A DNA stretch of 64,000 nucleotides. Origin: Rhodoferax sp. (lineage in GTDB: Bacteria; Pseudomonadota; Gammaproteobacteria; Burkholderiales; Burkholderiaceae_C). The notes beneath the pieces are model-generated. The model made no database searches. It was not told the DNA's origin and saw nothing but the letters and a program-made list of their open reading frames with translations. The stretch is from assembly GCA_024236015.1 (NCBI GenBank), contig JACKLK010000001.1, positions 868,001-932,000 on the forward strand. Direction: 5' to 3'. Made by a program: the position numbers and the translations under genes. Positions within the stretch are counted from its first letter, which is position 1, and the number at the start of each line of letters is the position of its first letter. Below, piece by piece: positions 24,360 to 33,549 of the stretch.

Positions 24360-26903
24360 CTATCCTGGGGACTTGATCGGTTTGCGTTCGGGTTCGGACC
24401 CGATGCTGACGGGTTCGCCAACGGGCAGCCAGAAGGAGAATCGGCAACCCGCAACGAGGTCGTCATTGTAGAGGTTCTCCGCCCGTATCCTTCCCTGGTG
24501 CGATTCGACGATGGAACGGCACAGGCTCAGGCCGATGCCCATGCCGTAGCTCTTGGTCGAATGGAAGGCTTCGTACAACCGGTCCAGCACCTCGGGCGGC
24601 AGCCCTCCGCCCGAATCGAGCACCGAGAACTCGACCAGCTGCCGTCCGTCGACCACGGCCTGCACGACCGTCAATTCCACCTTGCGCTGTGCCGTCGGGC
24701 GCTGCGCGCTGTCCACCGATTCGGCCGCATTCTTGAGCAGGTTGATCAGCACCTGTTCGATCAGGATCGGGTCGACCATGAGCATGGGCAGTCGCGGGGC
24801 GACCTGGCAGGTCAGCCGTACGTTGCGCCGGCGCAGTTCGATCTCGGCCAGTTCGACCGCCTCGTCGACCATGTCGGCGACGCGGGACCAGGAGCGCTTG
24901 GGTTCGCTGCGTTTCACGAACGAGCGGATGCGCTGGATGATCTGGCCCGCGCGCTGGGCCTGGCGGGCTGTCTTCTCCAGCGCGTCGAGCAGGTCCTGCT
25001 GCGAGATCTGCTGCGACTGGATCCGCGAGACCATGCCCTGGCAGTAGTTGCTGATCGCGGTCAACGGCTGGTTCAGTTCGTGCGCCACGCTCGAGGCCAT
25101 CTCGCCCATGGTGATCAGCCGGCTGGCGTTCTGCGCACGGTCGGCCTGCGCGGCGGCCTGTTGTTCGGCCAGGCGGCGCGCGGTGATGTCGGTGGCGATG
25201 ACCATCTGCGCGAGCCGGCCGTCGACCCAGCTCAGGTAACGCGTGCGGACCTCGAGCCAGCGTCCGAGTTCGCTCAGGTAGATTTCCGCGTTCTCGGGCT
25301 CGGCTTCGGGCAACACGTCGGTGGGCAGGCCGACGAAGGAGTCGACATGGTCGAGCGATTCGTCGTTGACCGCCTGGGTCGGAATGCCGGCCTGTGCGAC
25401 CAGCCGCAGGTGTCCGTCGGTCTGGTTGCCGAACCACAGCCGGTACAGCTTGTTGGCGAACAGCATTTCGTCGCTGCCCAGTGGCGCCACGGAAATCGAC
25501 GCGTCCAGTGCCTCGAGCACGGTGGTGAAACGCTCGAACGACGCCGACAGCTGTTCGCGGATCCGGTTGGGCTCGGTGATGTCGGTCATCGCGGTGATCC
25601 AGCCGGTCTGCGTACCGCGCGCATCAATGAGCGGCGACACGTAGAGCCGGGCGTCGAACAGCGAGTTGTCCGGTCGCTTGACACGCATCTGCACGCCGCC
25701 GGGCGTGGCCGCCTGGCCGGAGAGTTCGGTGCTGAGCAGCTGGCTCAGGTTTTCGTGGTCGGTGTCGGGCCAATAGGGGAAGGGTGCCGTGCGCCCGACC
25801 AGTTCGGACTCCTTCCAGCCGGTCATCTGGCAGAAGGCAGCGTTCACGTAGGTGATGCGGCCTTGCAGGTCCATGGCGCGCATGCCGGTGAGCATCGAGT
25901 TCTCCATCGCCCGCCGGAAGTTGGCTTCGGCCACCAGGGCCTGCTGCGCCTGGTGGCGCCGCCGGTTGTGACGCCAGTTCGCGATCAGCATCCAGGCGGT
26001 CATGACGCTCAATACGCTGACCAGCCAGAACAGGCCGCTGCCGATCACGCCCAGCGACGTGCGATAGGCCTGGGCCCGCAGGATCAATCCGTTGCCCACC
26101 GGCGACACCGGCACCTCGTATTCGTTGGCCGACACCACCCACGGCAACCAGGTGCTGGCCGGGTTGCGCACCGGCACGTTGGTGCCCGCGAGACGGGCGC
26201 CCTTGTCGTCGAGCAGGGAGATCGCGTACCGGGCGGAGACCTCGGCCGGCACGCCATACCGGTACAAGCCGTCGACGGAGTATTCGGCCAGCACCACGCC
26301 GAAGAAGCGCGCGCCGTCGTTCATCGGGATGTGCAACTGCAACAGGGGCACGGCGGCGCCGCTGGCTCCCCGCTGGGCATAGATCGGCTGCAGGGTTTCG
26401 CGGGCCAACGCAAAGTTGTTGCGGGTTTCGTCCGATGCCAGTATTTCGCCGGACTGGGGTGCGATGCCGGGCTGCAGGCTGGCCGTGGCGTAGGTGGAGC
26501 GCACCTGCATGTCGGCGTCGACCCAGCTCAGCCGCTCCAGGTCCGGGTACTGGATGACCAGGGCCTCGGCCCGGACCTGGAATTCCTCCGGGTCGAGATC
26601 CCGGTTGGAGATGTCGCGCGCAATACGCATCAGCTGCTCCTGGCGCTCGAGCAGCCGCAAGCGCAGGCGTTGCTGTGTGTATTCGACGTCGCGCCGGACC
26701 GCCTCGTGCTCGCGATCGATCTCTTCCAGGCGCAGATATCCGAACGCCGCGACGATTGCCGCCAGGAACAGCAACACCGCGGCCAGCGGCGCCAGCACGG
26801 CAAACCGGTCCTGCCGGTGCGGGTTGAGCTGCCACCACCAATGGCGCACGCGCTGCGCCGTGGCAGCGGCCTGCCGCGTGTTGCCGGTGGGTTCGGAGGA
26901 CAT
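24360..26903 (-). CDS. PAS-domain sensor histidine kinase (FixL/DctB-like)
   Basis: An 847-residue inner-membrane kinase. Helices at about 38-60 and 287-309 flank a periplasmic region of ~225 residues, probably a ligand-binding sensor. Cytoplasmic PAS domains follow (MRAMDLQGRITYVNAAFCQM marks one; a second precedes the kinase core). The DHp box is SVAHELNQPLTAISNYCQG with H608, a class also seen in FixL and DctB. NLLKNAAESV, DSGGGLPPE and GMGIGLSL form the ATPase part. No heme ligand was identified, so oxygen sensing is not claimed. ATG at 26903 chosen; 16 upstream codons dropped. Divergent from aceE. Confidence 0.9.
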   Translation of the reverse strand: MSSEPTGNTRQAAATAQRVRHWWWQLNPHRQDRFAVLAPLAAVLLFLAAIVAAFGYLRLEEIDREHEAVRRDVEYTQQRLRLRLLERQEQLMRIARDISNRDLDPEEFQVRAEALVIQYPDLERLSWVDADMQVRSTYATASLQPGIAPQSGEILASDETRNNFALARETLQPIYAQRGASGAAVPLLQLHIPMNDGARFFGVVLAEYSVDGLYRYGVPAEVSARYAISLLDDKGARLAGTNVPVRNPASTWLPWVVSANEYEVPVSPVGNGLILRAQAYRTSLGVIGSGLFWLVSVLSVMTAWMLIANWRHNRRRHQAQQALVAEANFRRAMENSMLTGMRAMDLQGRITYVNAAFCQMTGWKESELVGRTAPFPYWPDTDHENLSQLLSTELSGQAATPGGVQMRVKRPDNSLFDARLYVSPLIDARGTQTGWITAMTDITEPNRIREQLSASFERFTTVLEALDASISVAPLGSDEMLFANKLYRLWFGNQTDGHLRLVAQAGIPTQAVNDESLDHVDSFVGLPTDVLPEAEPENAEIYLSELGRWLEVRTRYLSWVDGRLAQMVIATDITARRLAEQQAAAQADRAQNASRLITMGEMASSVAHELNQPLTAISNYCQGMVSRIQSQQISQQDLLDALEKTARQAQRAGQIIQRIRSFVKRSEPKRSWSRVADMVDEAVELAEIELRRRNVRLTCQVAPRLPMLMVDPILIEQVLINLLKNAAESVDSAQRPTAQRKVELTVVQAVVDGRQLVEFSVLDSGGGLPPEVLDRLYEAFHSTKSYGMGIGLSLCRSIVESHQGRIRAENLYNDDLVAGCRFSFWLPVGEPVSIGSEPERKPIKSPG

Positions 26904-26960
26904 GCGGCGAGTGTATGGGAGCGGACGCCGCCAGCCGGTGTCCGCAGGCATCGGCTGGCC

Positions 26961-27010
26961 ATCCTATTTCACATTATGGATTCATTGATCGTTATTTGAA
27001 AATTTTGAAT
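26961..27010. promoter_or_regulatory. AT-rich control region between the sensor kinase gene and aceE
   Basis: About 50 bases of markedly AT-rich sequence inside a 163-base divergent gap. It contains TTGATC (26985-26990) and TTGAAT (27005-27010), which could serve as -35 elements; TACAGT at 27030-27035 could be a -10, although the 19-base spacer is long. No PdhR-type operator (AATTGGT...ACCAATT) is visible. Confidence 0.35.
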
Positions 27011-27066
27011 CTCTGTGCGAGAATCGCGCTACAGTGTTTAATTGGGCCACAACAGAGGAGACAGAG

Positions 27067-29772
27067 ATGTCAGATGAGTCCCGCAACGCAACCGGCTCGG
27101 TCGGTGGTGACAACGACGCGCAGGAAACCCGGGAGTGGATGGACGCCCTGTCCGCGGTGATCGAGGCCAACGGCCCGGAGCGTGCACACGAACTGCTGGA
27201 ACAACTGCTGGAACATGCCCGGCAGAGCAGCATCGACATGCCGTTCTCGGCCACCACCGGCTACGTCAACACGCTCGAACCCGGCGAACAGGCACGAAGC
27301 CCCGGCAATCTCGAACTCGAAGGTCGTTTGCGGGCCTACATGCGCTGGAACGCGATGGCGCTGGTCGTCAAGGCGAACCGGCTCGACCCGGCCGACGGCG
27401 GTGACCTCGGCGGTCACATCAGTTCGTTCCAGTCGCTGGCGCACATGTTTGCGGCCGGCTTCAACCATTTCTGGCACGCCGAGAGCGAAGGCCATGGCGG
27501 CGACCTGCTCTATATCCAGGGCCATTCCGCACCCGGCATCTATGCCCGGGCCTTCCTCGAGGGCCGGCTGAGCGAGGAGCAGTTGCTCAACTTCCGCCAG
27601 GAGGTCGGCGGCAAGGGCTTGTCGAGTTATCCGCATCCCAAGCTGATGCCCGATTTCTGGCAGTTCCCCACCGTCTCCATGGGCCTGGGCCCGTTGATGG
27701 CCATCTACCAGGCGCGTTTCCTGAAGTACCTGCATGCGCGCGGCATCGCCGACACGTCCAAGCGCAAGGTCTGGGTGTTCTGCGGCGACGGCGAAATGGA
27801 CGAACCCGAGAGCCTGGGTGCCATCGGCCTGGCCGCACGCGAGAAACTCGACAACCTGGTGTTCATCATCAACTGCAACCTGCAGCGGCTCGATGGCCCG
27901 GTGCGGGGCAACGGCAAGATCGTGCAGGAACTCGAAGGCGAATTCCGCGGTTCGGGCTGGAACGTCATCAAGCTGTTGTGGGGCTCCGATTGGGACGCGT
28001 TGCTGGCGCGCGACAAAGATGGCGCCTTGCGCAAGATCATGATGGACACGCTGGACGGCGACTACCAGGCGTTCAAGGCCAACGACGGCGCCTTCGTGCG
28101 CAAGAACTTCTTCGGCCGCGATCCGCGCACGGCGGAGATGGTGGCCAACATGAGCGACGAAGACATCTGGAAACTGCGCCGGGGCGGCCACGATGCGCAG
28201 AAGGTGTTCGCGGCCTTTACCCGCGCCAACGAGACCGTCGGCCAGCCGACCGTGCTGCTGGTCAAGACCGTCAAGGGTTACGGCATGGGCAAGGCCGGCG
28301 AGGGCAAGAATACCGCGCACCAGACCAAGAAACTGTCGGACGACGACATCCGTTATTTCCGGGACCGGTTCAACATTCCGATCCCCGACAGCGAACTGCC
28401 CAAGATCCCGTTCTACAAGCCGGCCGACGACACGCCGGAGATGCGTTACCTGCACGAGCGGCGCAAGGCACTGGGCGGTTACCTGCCCAAGCGGCGCATG
28501 AAGGCCGACGAGACGTTCACGATTCCGCCGCTGGAGACGTTCAAGGCGGTCATCGACGCCACGGCCGAAGGGCGCGAGATCAGCACCACGCAGGCCTATG
28601 TGCGTTTCCTGACGCAACTGCTGCGCGACAAGGAACTCGGCCCGCGTGTGGTTCCCATCCTGGTCGACGAGGCCCGCACCTTCGGCATGGAAGGCCTGTT
28701 CCGCCAGATCGGCATCTACAACCCGGAAGGGCAGAAATACACGCCGGTCGACAAGGACCAGGTCATGTATTACAAGGAAGACAAGGCCGGCCAGATCCTG
28801 CAGGAAGGCATCAACGAGCCCGGCGGCATGAGCAGCTGGATTGCCGCGGCGACCTCGTATTCGACGAACAACCGGATCATGATCCCGTTCTACGTCTATT
28901 ACTCGATGTTCGGATTCCAGCGCATCGGCGACCTGGCCTGGGCGGCTGGCGACATGCAGGCACGCGGGTTCCTGCTGGGCGGCACCTCGGGCCGCACCAC
29001 CCTCAACGGCGAGGGACTGCAGCACGAGGATGGCCACAGCCATATCCTGGCCAACACCATTCCCAACTGCGTGAGCTACGACCCGACCTTCGCGCATGAG
29101 GTCGGCGTGATCCTGCACCACGGACTCAAGCGCATGGTGGAGCAGCAGGACAACGTCTTCTACTACATCACGCTGCTCAACGAGAACTACCCGATGCCCG
29201 GGCTCAAGGCGGGCACCGAAGAGCAGATCATCAAGGGCATGTACCTGTGCAAGCCCGGTGCCAAGAAGACGCCGCGTGTGCAGCTGATGGGTTCTGGCAC
29301 CATCCTGCGCGAGTCGATCGCCGCGCAGGAGCTGCTCGAGAAGGACTGGGGCGTGGCCGCCGACGTCTGGAGCTGCCCGAGCTTCAACGAGCTGGGCCGC
29401 GATGGCCAGGACTGCGAGCGTTTCAACCTGCTGCATCCCGAGGCTGAGCCACGGGTGCCGTTCGTCGCGCAGCAACTCGAGAAACACGCCGGGCCGGTGG
29501 TGGCATCCACCGACTACATCAAGGCCTATGCCGAGCAGATCCGGCCGTTCCTGCCCAAGGGCCGGACCTTCAAGGTGCTGGGTACCGACGGTTTCGGGCG
29601 CAGCGACTTCCGCAGCAAGCTGCGCGAGCATTTCGAGGTCAATCGCCACTACATCGTCGTGGCCGCGCTCAAGGCGCTGAGCGAGGAGGGCACGGTTCCG
29701 GTTGCCAAGGTTGCCGAGGCGATCAAGCAGTACGCGATCAACGTCGACAAGGTCAACCCGTTGTACGCTTGA
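27067..29772 (+). CDS. aceE: Pyruvate dehydrogenase E1 component, homodimeric
   Basis: A 901-residue thiamine-diphosphate enzyme that decarboxylates pyruvate and acetylates the E2 lipoyl group. The ThDP motif starts at GDG (240-242) and ends with NCN (269-271). The length and single-chain layout match the AceE class of proteobacteria, not the alpha/beta heterotetramer. GGAG lies 6 bases before the ATG, so the 11 upstream codons are discarded. It is the first gene of aceE-aceF-lpdA, with aceF 79 bases downstream, and is divergent from the kinase-regulator-folD operon. Confidence 0.97.
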   Translation: MSDESRNATGSVGGDNDAQETREWMDALSAVIEANGPERAHELLEQLLEHARQSSIDMPFSATTGYVNTLEPGEQARSPGNLELEGRLRAYMRWNAMALVVKANRLDPADGGDLGGHISSFQSLAHMFAAGFNHFWHAESEGHGGDLLYIQGHSAPGIYARAFLEGRLSEEQLLNFRQEVGGKGLSSYPHPKLMPDFWQFPTVSMGLGPLMAIYQARFLKYLHARGIADTSKRKVWVFCGDGEMDEPESLGAIGLAAREKLDNLVFIINCNLQRLDGPVRGNGKIVQELEGEFRGSGWNVIKLLWGSDWDALLARDKDGALRKIMMDTLDGDYQAFKANDGAFVRKNFFGRDPRTAEMVANMSDEDIWKLRRGGHDAQKVFAAFTRANETVGQPTVLLVKTVKGYGMGKAGEGKNTAHQTKKLSDDDIRYFRDRFNIPIPDSELPKIPFYKPADDTPEMRYLHERRKALGGYLPKRRMKADETFTIPPLETFKAVIDATAEGREISTTQAYVRFLTQLLRDKELGPRVVPILVDEARTFGMEGLFRQIGIYNPEGQKYTPVDKDQVMYYKEDKAGQILQEGINEPGGMSSWIAAATSYSTNNRIMIPFYVYYSMFGFQRIGDLAWAAGDMQARGFLLGGTSGRTTLNGEGLQHEDGHSHILANTIPNCVSYDPTFAHEVGVILHHGLKRMVEQQDNVFYYITLLNENYPMPGLKAGTEEQIIKGMYLCKPGAKKTPRVQLMGSGTILRESIAAQELLEKDWGVAADVWSCPSFNELGRDGQDCERFNLLHPEAEPRVPFVAQQLEKHAGPVVASTDYIKAYAEQIRPFLPKGRTFKVLGTDGFGRSDFRSKLREHFEVNRHYIVVAALKALSEEGTVPVAKVAEAIKQYAINVDKVNPLYA

Positions 29773-29851
29773 CGGTCAATTCCGCCGCGCCGGACGACCT
29801 CCGGCCGGCGACAGTGGCGTTGCCGCCACAACAGCATCTGGAGGCTAGAAC

Positions 29852-31522
29852 ATGGCGTTGGTAGACATACAGGTACCGGACATCGGCGATTTCGACGAAG
29901 TCGCGGTGATCGAATTGCTGGTCAAGGTCGGCGATACGGTCAAGGCGGAACAGTCGCTGATCACGGTCGAGTCGGACAAGGCATCGATGGAGATTCCCTC
30001 CAGCGGTGCCGGCGTGGTCAAGGAGTTGCTGGTCAAGCTCGGCGACAAGGTCAAGCAGGGCGTCGTGATCGCACGGCTCGACAGCGACGCCGCGCCGGCG
30101 GAGAAACCCGCGGCGCCAGCGGCAGCGTCGGCGCCCGAATCGAAACCCGCACCGGCGGCGGCCGCCGCCCCGGCGCCTGCCGCCGACAGCAGTGGCCCGG
30201 TCAAGGTGCTGGTGCCCGACATCGGCGACTTCAAGGACGTCGCCGTGATCGAGGTGCTGGTCAAGGTCGGCGACACGGTCAAGCTCGAGCAGTCGCTGGT
30301 CACGGTGGAGTCCGACAAGGCGTCGATGGAGATTCCGTCCAACGTGGCCGGCGTGGTCAAGGAGATCACGGTCCAGCTGGGCGACAAGATCAATATCGGC
30401 GACCCGATTGCCGTCGTGCAGGCCAGTGGCGCCGCGGCGCCGACAGCGGCTGCCGCACCGGCCCCGGCCGCGACGAGCGACAAGCCGGATGCACCGGCGG
30501 CAACGCCGGCGCCGGCACCCGCCGCAGGTACGCCAGCCGCAGCGCCAGCGGCAGCCCACGACCCGTCGGCGCCGGTGCGCACCGGCCTGCCGCACGCCTC
30601 GCCGTCGGTGCGCAAGTTCGCACGCGAACTCGGCGTGCCGCTGGAAGAGGTCAAGGGCAGTGGCGCCAAGGGGCGTATCACGGCCGAAGACGTGCAGGCC
30701 TTCACCCGCGCCGTGATGTCGGGCGCGAGCCAGACCCGCGCGGCGGCCGCCAAGGGTGGCGCCGGCAGCGGGGCCGACAGTGGCGCCGCCCTGGGCCTGA
30801 TCCCGTGGCCGAAGGTCGACTTCAGCAAGTTCGGCCCGATCGAGCGCAAGGACATGTCGCGCATCAAGAAGATCAGCGGCGCCAACCTGCATCGCAACTG
30901 GGTCATGATCCCGCACGTCACCAACCATGACGATGCCGACATCACCGACCTCGAGGCGTTCCGCGTCTCGACCAACAAGGAAAACGAGAAGTCCGGCGTG
31001 AAGGTCACGATGCTGGCCTTCCTGATCAAGGCCTGCGTGGCCGCGCTGCGCAAGTTCCCCGAGTTCAATGCCTCGATCGACGGCGAGCAGCTCGTCTACA
31101 AGCAGTATTACCACATCGGTTTTGCCGCCGACACGCCCAACGGCCTGATGGTGCCGGTGATCAAGGATGCCGACAAGAAAGGCATCATGCAGATCTCCCA
31201 GGAGATGGGCGAACTGGCCAAGAAGGCGCGCGACGGCAAGCTCAGCCCCGGGGAGATGTCCGGCGCCAGCTTCACGATCTCCTCGCTGGGGGGTATCGGC
31301 GGCCGGTATTTCACCCCCATCATCAACGCACCCGAGGTGGCCATCCTGGGCGTGTGTCGCTCGACCATGGAGCCGGTCTGGGACGGCAAGGCTTTCGCAC
31401 CCCGGTTGATGCTGCCGTTGTCGCTGAGCTGGGACCACCGGGTCATCGACGGCGCGGCCGCGGCCCGCTTCAACGTCTACCTGGGACAGATCCTGGGCGA
31501 CTTCCGCAGGGTGCTGCTCTAG
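29852..31522 (+). CDS. aceF: Pyruvate dehydrogenase E2, dihydrolipoyl acetyltransferase
   Basis: A 556-residue acetyltransferase forming the core of the complex. Two lipoyl domains are present, with lipoylated Lys at K43 and K156, each in the same ESDKASMEIP context. Ala/Pro-rich linkers separate them. A peripheral-subunit-binding domain lies at about 249-286 (ASPSVRKFARELGV). The catalytic domain ends with SWDHRVIDG (H529, D533). E. coli AceF has three lipoyl domains; here the third is carried by LpdA. GGAG precedes the ATG by 8 bases. Confidence 0.97.
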   Translation: MALVDIQVPDIGDFDEVAVIELLVKVGDTVKAEQSLITVESDKASMEIPSSGAGVVKELLVKLGDKVKQGVVIARLDSDAAPAEKPAAPAAASAPESKPAPAAAAAPAPAADSSGPVKVLVPDIGDFKDVAVIEVLVKVGDTVKLEQSLVTVESDKASMEIPSNVAGVVKEITVQLGDKINIGDPIAVVQASGAAAPTAAAAPAPAATSDKPDAPAATPAPAPAAGTPAAAPAAAHDPSAPVRTGLPHASPSVRKFARELGVPLEEVKGSGAKGRITAEDVQAFTRAVMSGASQTRAAAAKGGAGSGADSGAALGLIPWPKVDFSKFGPIERKDMSRIKKISGANLHRNWVMIPHVTNHDDADITDLEAFRVSTNKENEKSGVKVTMLAFLIKACVAALRKFPEFNASIDGEQLVYKQYYHIGFAADTPNGLMVPVIKDADKKGIMQISQEMGELAKKARDGKLSPGEMSGASFTISSLGGIGGRYFTPIINAPEVAILGVCRSTMEPVWDGKAFAPRLMLPLSLSWDHRVIDGAAAARFNVYLGQILGDFRRVLL

Positions 31523-31530
31523 CAAGGGCG

Positions 31531-31558
31531 GGGCGGGCAGCCGGCCAGCGGCCCGCCC
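31531..31558 (+). repeat. GC hairpin between aceF and lpdA
   Basis: GGGCGGGC (31531-31538) pairs perfectly with GCCCGCCC (31551-31558), with a 12-base loop. It starts 9 bases after the aceF stop and ends 31 bases before lpdA. There is no T-run; it could protect the aceEF message or lower lpdA expression relative to aceF. Confidence 0.45.
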
Positions 31559-31589
31559 ATGAACAAACGAATACGAGAGGGGCGTTCAC

Positions 31590-33446
31590 ATGGCGCAGAT
31601 GGAGATCAAGGTTCCGGATATCGGTGATTTCGCCGAGGTCACGGTGATCGAGTTGATGGTCAAGCCGGGCGACAGCATCGCGCCCGAGCAGTCGCTGATC
31701 ACGGTGGAAAGCGACAAGGCGTCGATGGAGATTCCGGCCTCGCATGGCGGCGTCGTGCGCGAACTCAAGGTCAAGCTCGGCGACAAGGTGGCCGAAGGTT
31801 CGGTGATCCTGACGCTCGATGCGGCCGACCAGCCGGCATCGGCCGGGTCGGACGGCAAGCCGCAAGCAGCATCGCCGGCGCCGCAGAAGGACACGTCCGC
31901 ACCGGCAGCCCAGGCACCGTCGCCGGCATCCGCTCCCGCGTCCGCCCCCGCATACGAAGGCAAGGCCGATCTCGACTGCGACCTGCTGGTGCTGGGCGCG
32001 GGTCCGGGGGGGTATTCGGCTGCCTTCCGCGCCGCCGACCTGGGGCTCAAGGTGGTGCTGGTCGAGCGGTATGCATCGCTTGGCGGGGTCTGCCTGAACG
32101 TCGGCTGCATTCCGTCCAAGGCCTTGCTGCATGTGGCCGCCGTGATGGACGAGGTGCGGCACTTTGCCGACCTGGGCGTGAACTATCCCGATCCGCTGGT
32201 CGACATCGACAAGTTGCGCGCCCACAAGGGCAAGGTCGTGGGCAAGCTCACGGGCGGCCTCGCCGCCATGGCCAAGATGCGCAAGGTCACGACGGTGCGC
32301 GGCTACGGCGCGTTTGCCGGCCCCAACCATGTCGTGGTCGAGGAGACCACCGGCGACGGCCAGGAAAAGACCGGCAAGACCCAGACCATCGCCTTCCGCA
32401 ACTGCATCATCGCCGCCGGTTCGCAGGCCGTGCGCCTGCCGTTCATGCCCGACGATCCGCGGGTGGTCGACTCCACCGGCGCGCTGCAACTGCGCCAGGT
32501 ACCCAAGCGCATGCTGATCCTGGGAGGCGGCATCATCGGCCTGGAGATGGGAACCGTCTACAGCACGCTGGGCGCGCGGCTCGACGTGGTCGAGATGCTC
32601 GATGGCCTGATGCAGGGTGCGGATCGCGACCTGGTCAAGGTCTGGCAGAAGATGAATGCACCGCGCTTCGACAACATCATGCTCAACACCAAGACGGTGT
32701 CGGCCAAGGCCACACCCGACGGCATCGAGGTGACGTTCGCCCCGGCGCAGGAGGGCGGCAAGGCGCCGGAGCCCCAGGTCTACGACCTGGTGCTGCAGGC
32801 CGTCGGCCGCTCGCCCAACGGCAAGAAGATTGCCGCCGACAAGGCCGGTGTGGCCGTCTCCGACCGCGGTTTCATCGCGGTCGACGTGCAGATGCGCACC
32901 AACGTGCCGCATATCTTCGCCATCGGCGACATCGTCGGCCAGCCGATGCTGGCGCACAAGGCCGTGCACGAGGCCCACGTGGCCGCCGAGGTGATCGCGG
33001 GTGAACTGCAGGGCAACAAGGAACTGGCCAGTGCCGCGTTCAATGCCCGTGTTGTGCCCAGCGTCGCCTATACCGACCCCGAAGTGGCCTGGGTCGGCCT
33101 CACCGAAGACCAGGCCAAGGCCCAGGGCATCAAGGTCAAGAAGGGCCTGTTCCCGTGGACGGCGTCCGGCCGTGCCATTGCCAACGGCCGCGACGAAGGT
33201 TTCACCAAGCTGCTGTTCGACGATTCGCCCGAGGCCCATGGTCACGGGAAGATCCTGGGTGGTGGCATCGTCGGCACGCACGCGGGCGACATGATCGGCG
33301 AAATTGCGCTGGCCATCGAGATGGGCGCCGACGCGGTCGACATCGGCAAGACCATCCATCCCCATCCGACACTCGGCGAGAGCATCGGCATGGCAGCCGA
33401 AGTGGCGCATGGCAGTTGCACCGACCTGCCGCCCGCACGGCGGTGA
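31590..33446 (+). CDS. lpdA: Dihydrolipoyl dehydrogenase with N-terminal lipoyl domain (PDH E3)
   Basis: A 618-residue flavoprotein, about 130 residues longer than ordinary Lpd. Residues 1-80 are a lipoyl domain with K43 in the same ESDKASMEIP context as aceF. A Pro/Ala-rich linker (about 85-125) joins it to the disulfide oxidoreductase part: GAGPGGYSAAFRAADLG, redox pair C168/C173 in GGVCLNVGCIPSKALL, and C-terminal HPHPT (H592) base. It reoxidises E2 dihydrolipoamide with NAD. This fused arrangement is common in Burkholderiales and Neisseria. It lies 67 bases after aceF. Confidence 0.96.
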   Translation: MAQMEIKVPDIGDFAEVTVIELMVKPGDSIAPEQSLITVESDKASMEIPASHGGVVRELKVKLGDKVAEGSVILTLDAADQPASAGSDGKPQAASPAPQKDTSAPAAQAPSPASAPASAPAYEGKADLDCDLLVLGAGPGGYSAAFRAADLGLKVVLVERYASLGGVCLNVGCIPSKALLHVAAVMDEVRHFADLGVNYPDPLVDIDKLRAHKGKVVGKLTGGLAAMAKMRKVTTVRGYGAFAGPNHVVVEETTGDGQEKTGKTQTIAFRNCIIAAGSQAVRLPFMPDDPRVVDSTGALQLRQVPKRMLILGGGIIGLEMGTVYSTLGARLDVVEMLDGLMQGADRDLVKVWQKMNAPRFDNIMLNTKTVSAKATPDGIEVTFAPAQEGGKAPEPQVYDLVLQAVGRSPNGKKIAADKAGVAVSDRGFIAVDVQMRTNVPHIFAIGDIVGQPMLAHKAVHEAHVAAEVIAGELQGNKELASAAFNARVVPSVAYTDPEVAWVGLTEDQAKAQGIKVKKGLFPWTASGRAIANGRDEGFTKLLFDDSPEAHGHGKILGGGIVGTHAGDMIGEIALAIEMGADAVDIGKTIHPHPTLGESIGMAAEVAHGSCTDLPPARR

Positions 33447-33549
33447 TGCACCGCCGCGTGGCCTGTGCGCAGGAGCACGCGGCGACAGCCCCGTCGTGGC
33501 CACGATGGTGGTTCCGGGTGACGCCGTGGTGTGCCCGTGAAAGGCAAGG

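Noticed and set aside
24360..26903. Calling the kinase FixL (oxygen sensor)
   Set aside because: A large periplasmic domain is present and no heme-binding PAS His was identified, so only FixL/DctB-like kinase type is claimed.
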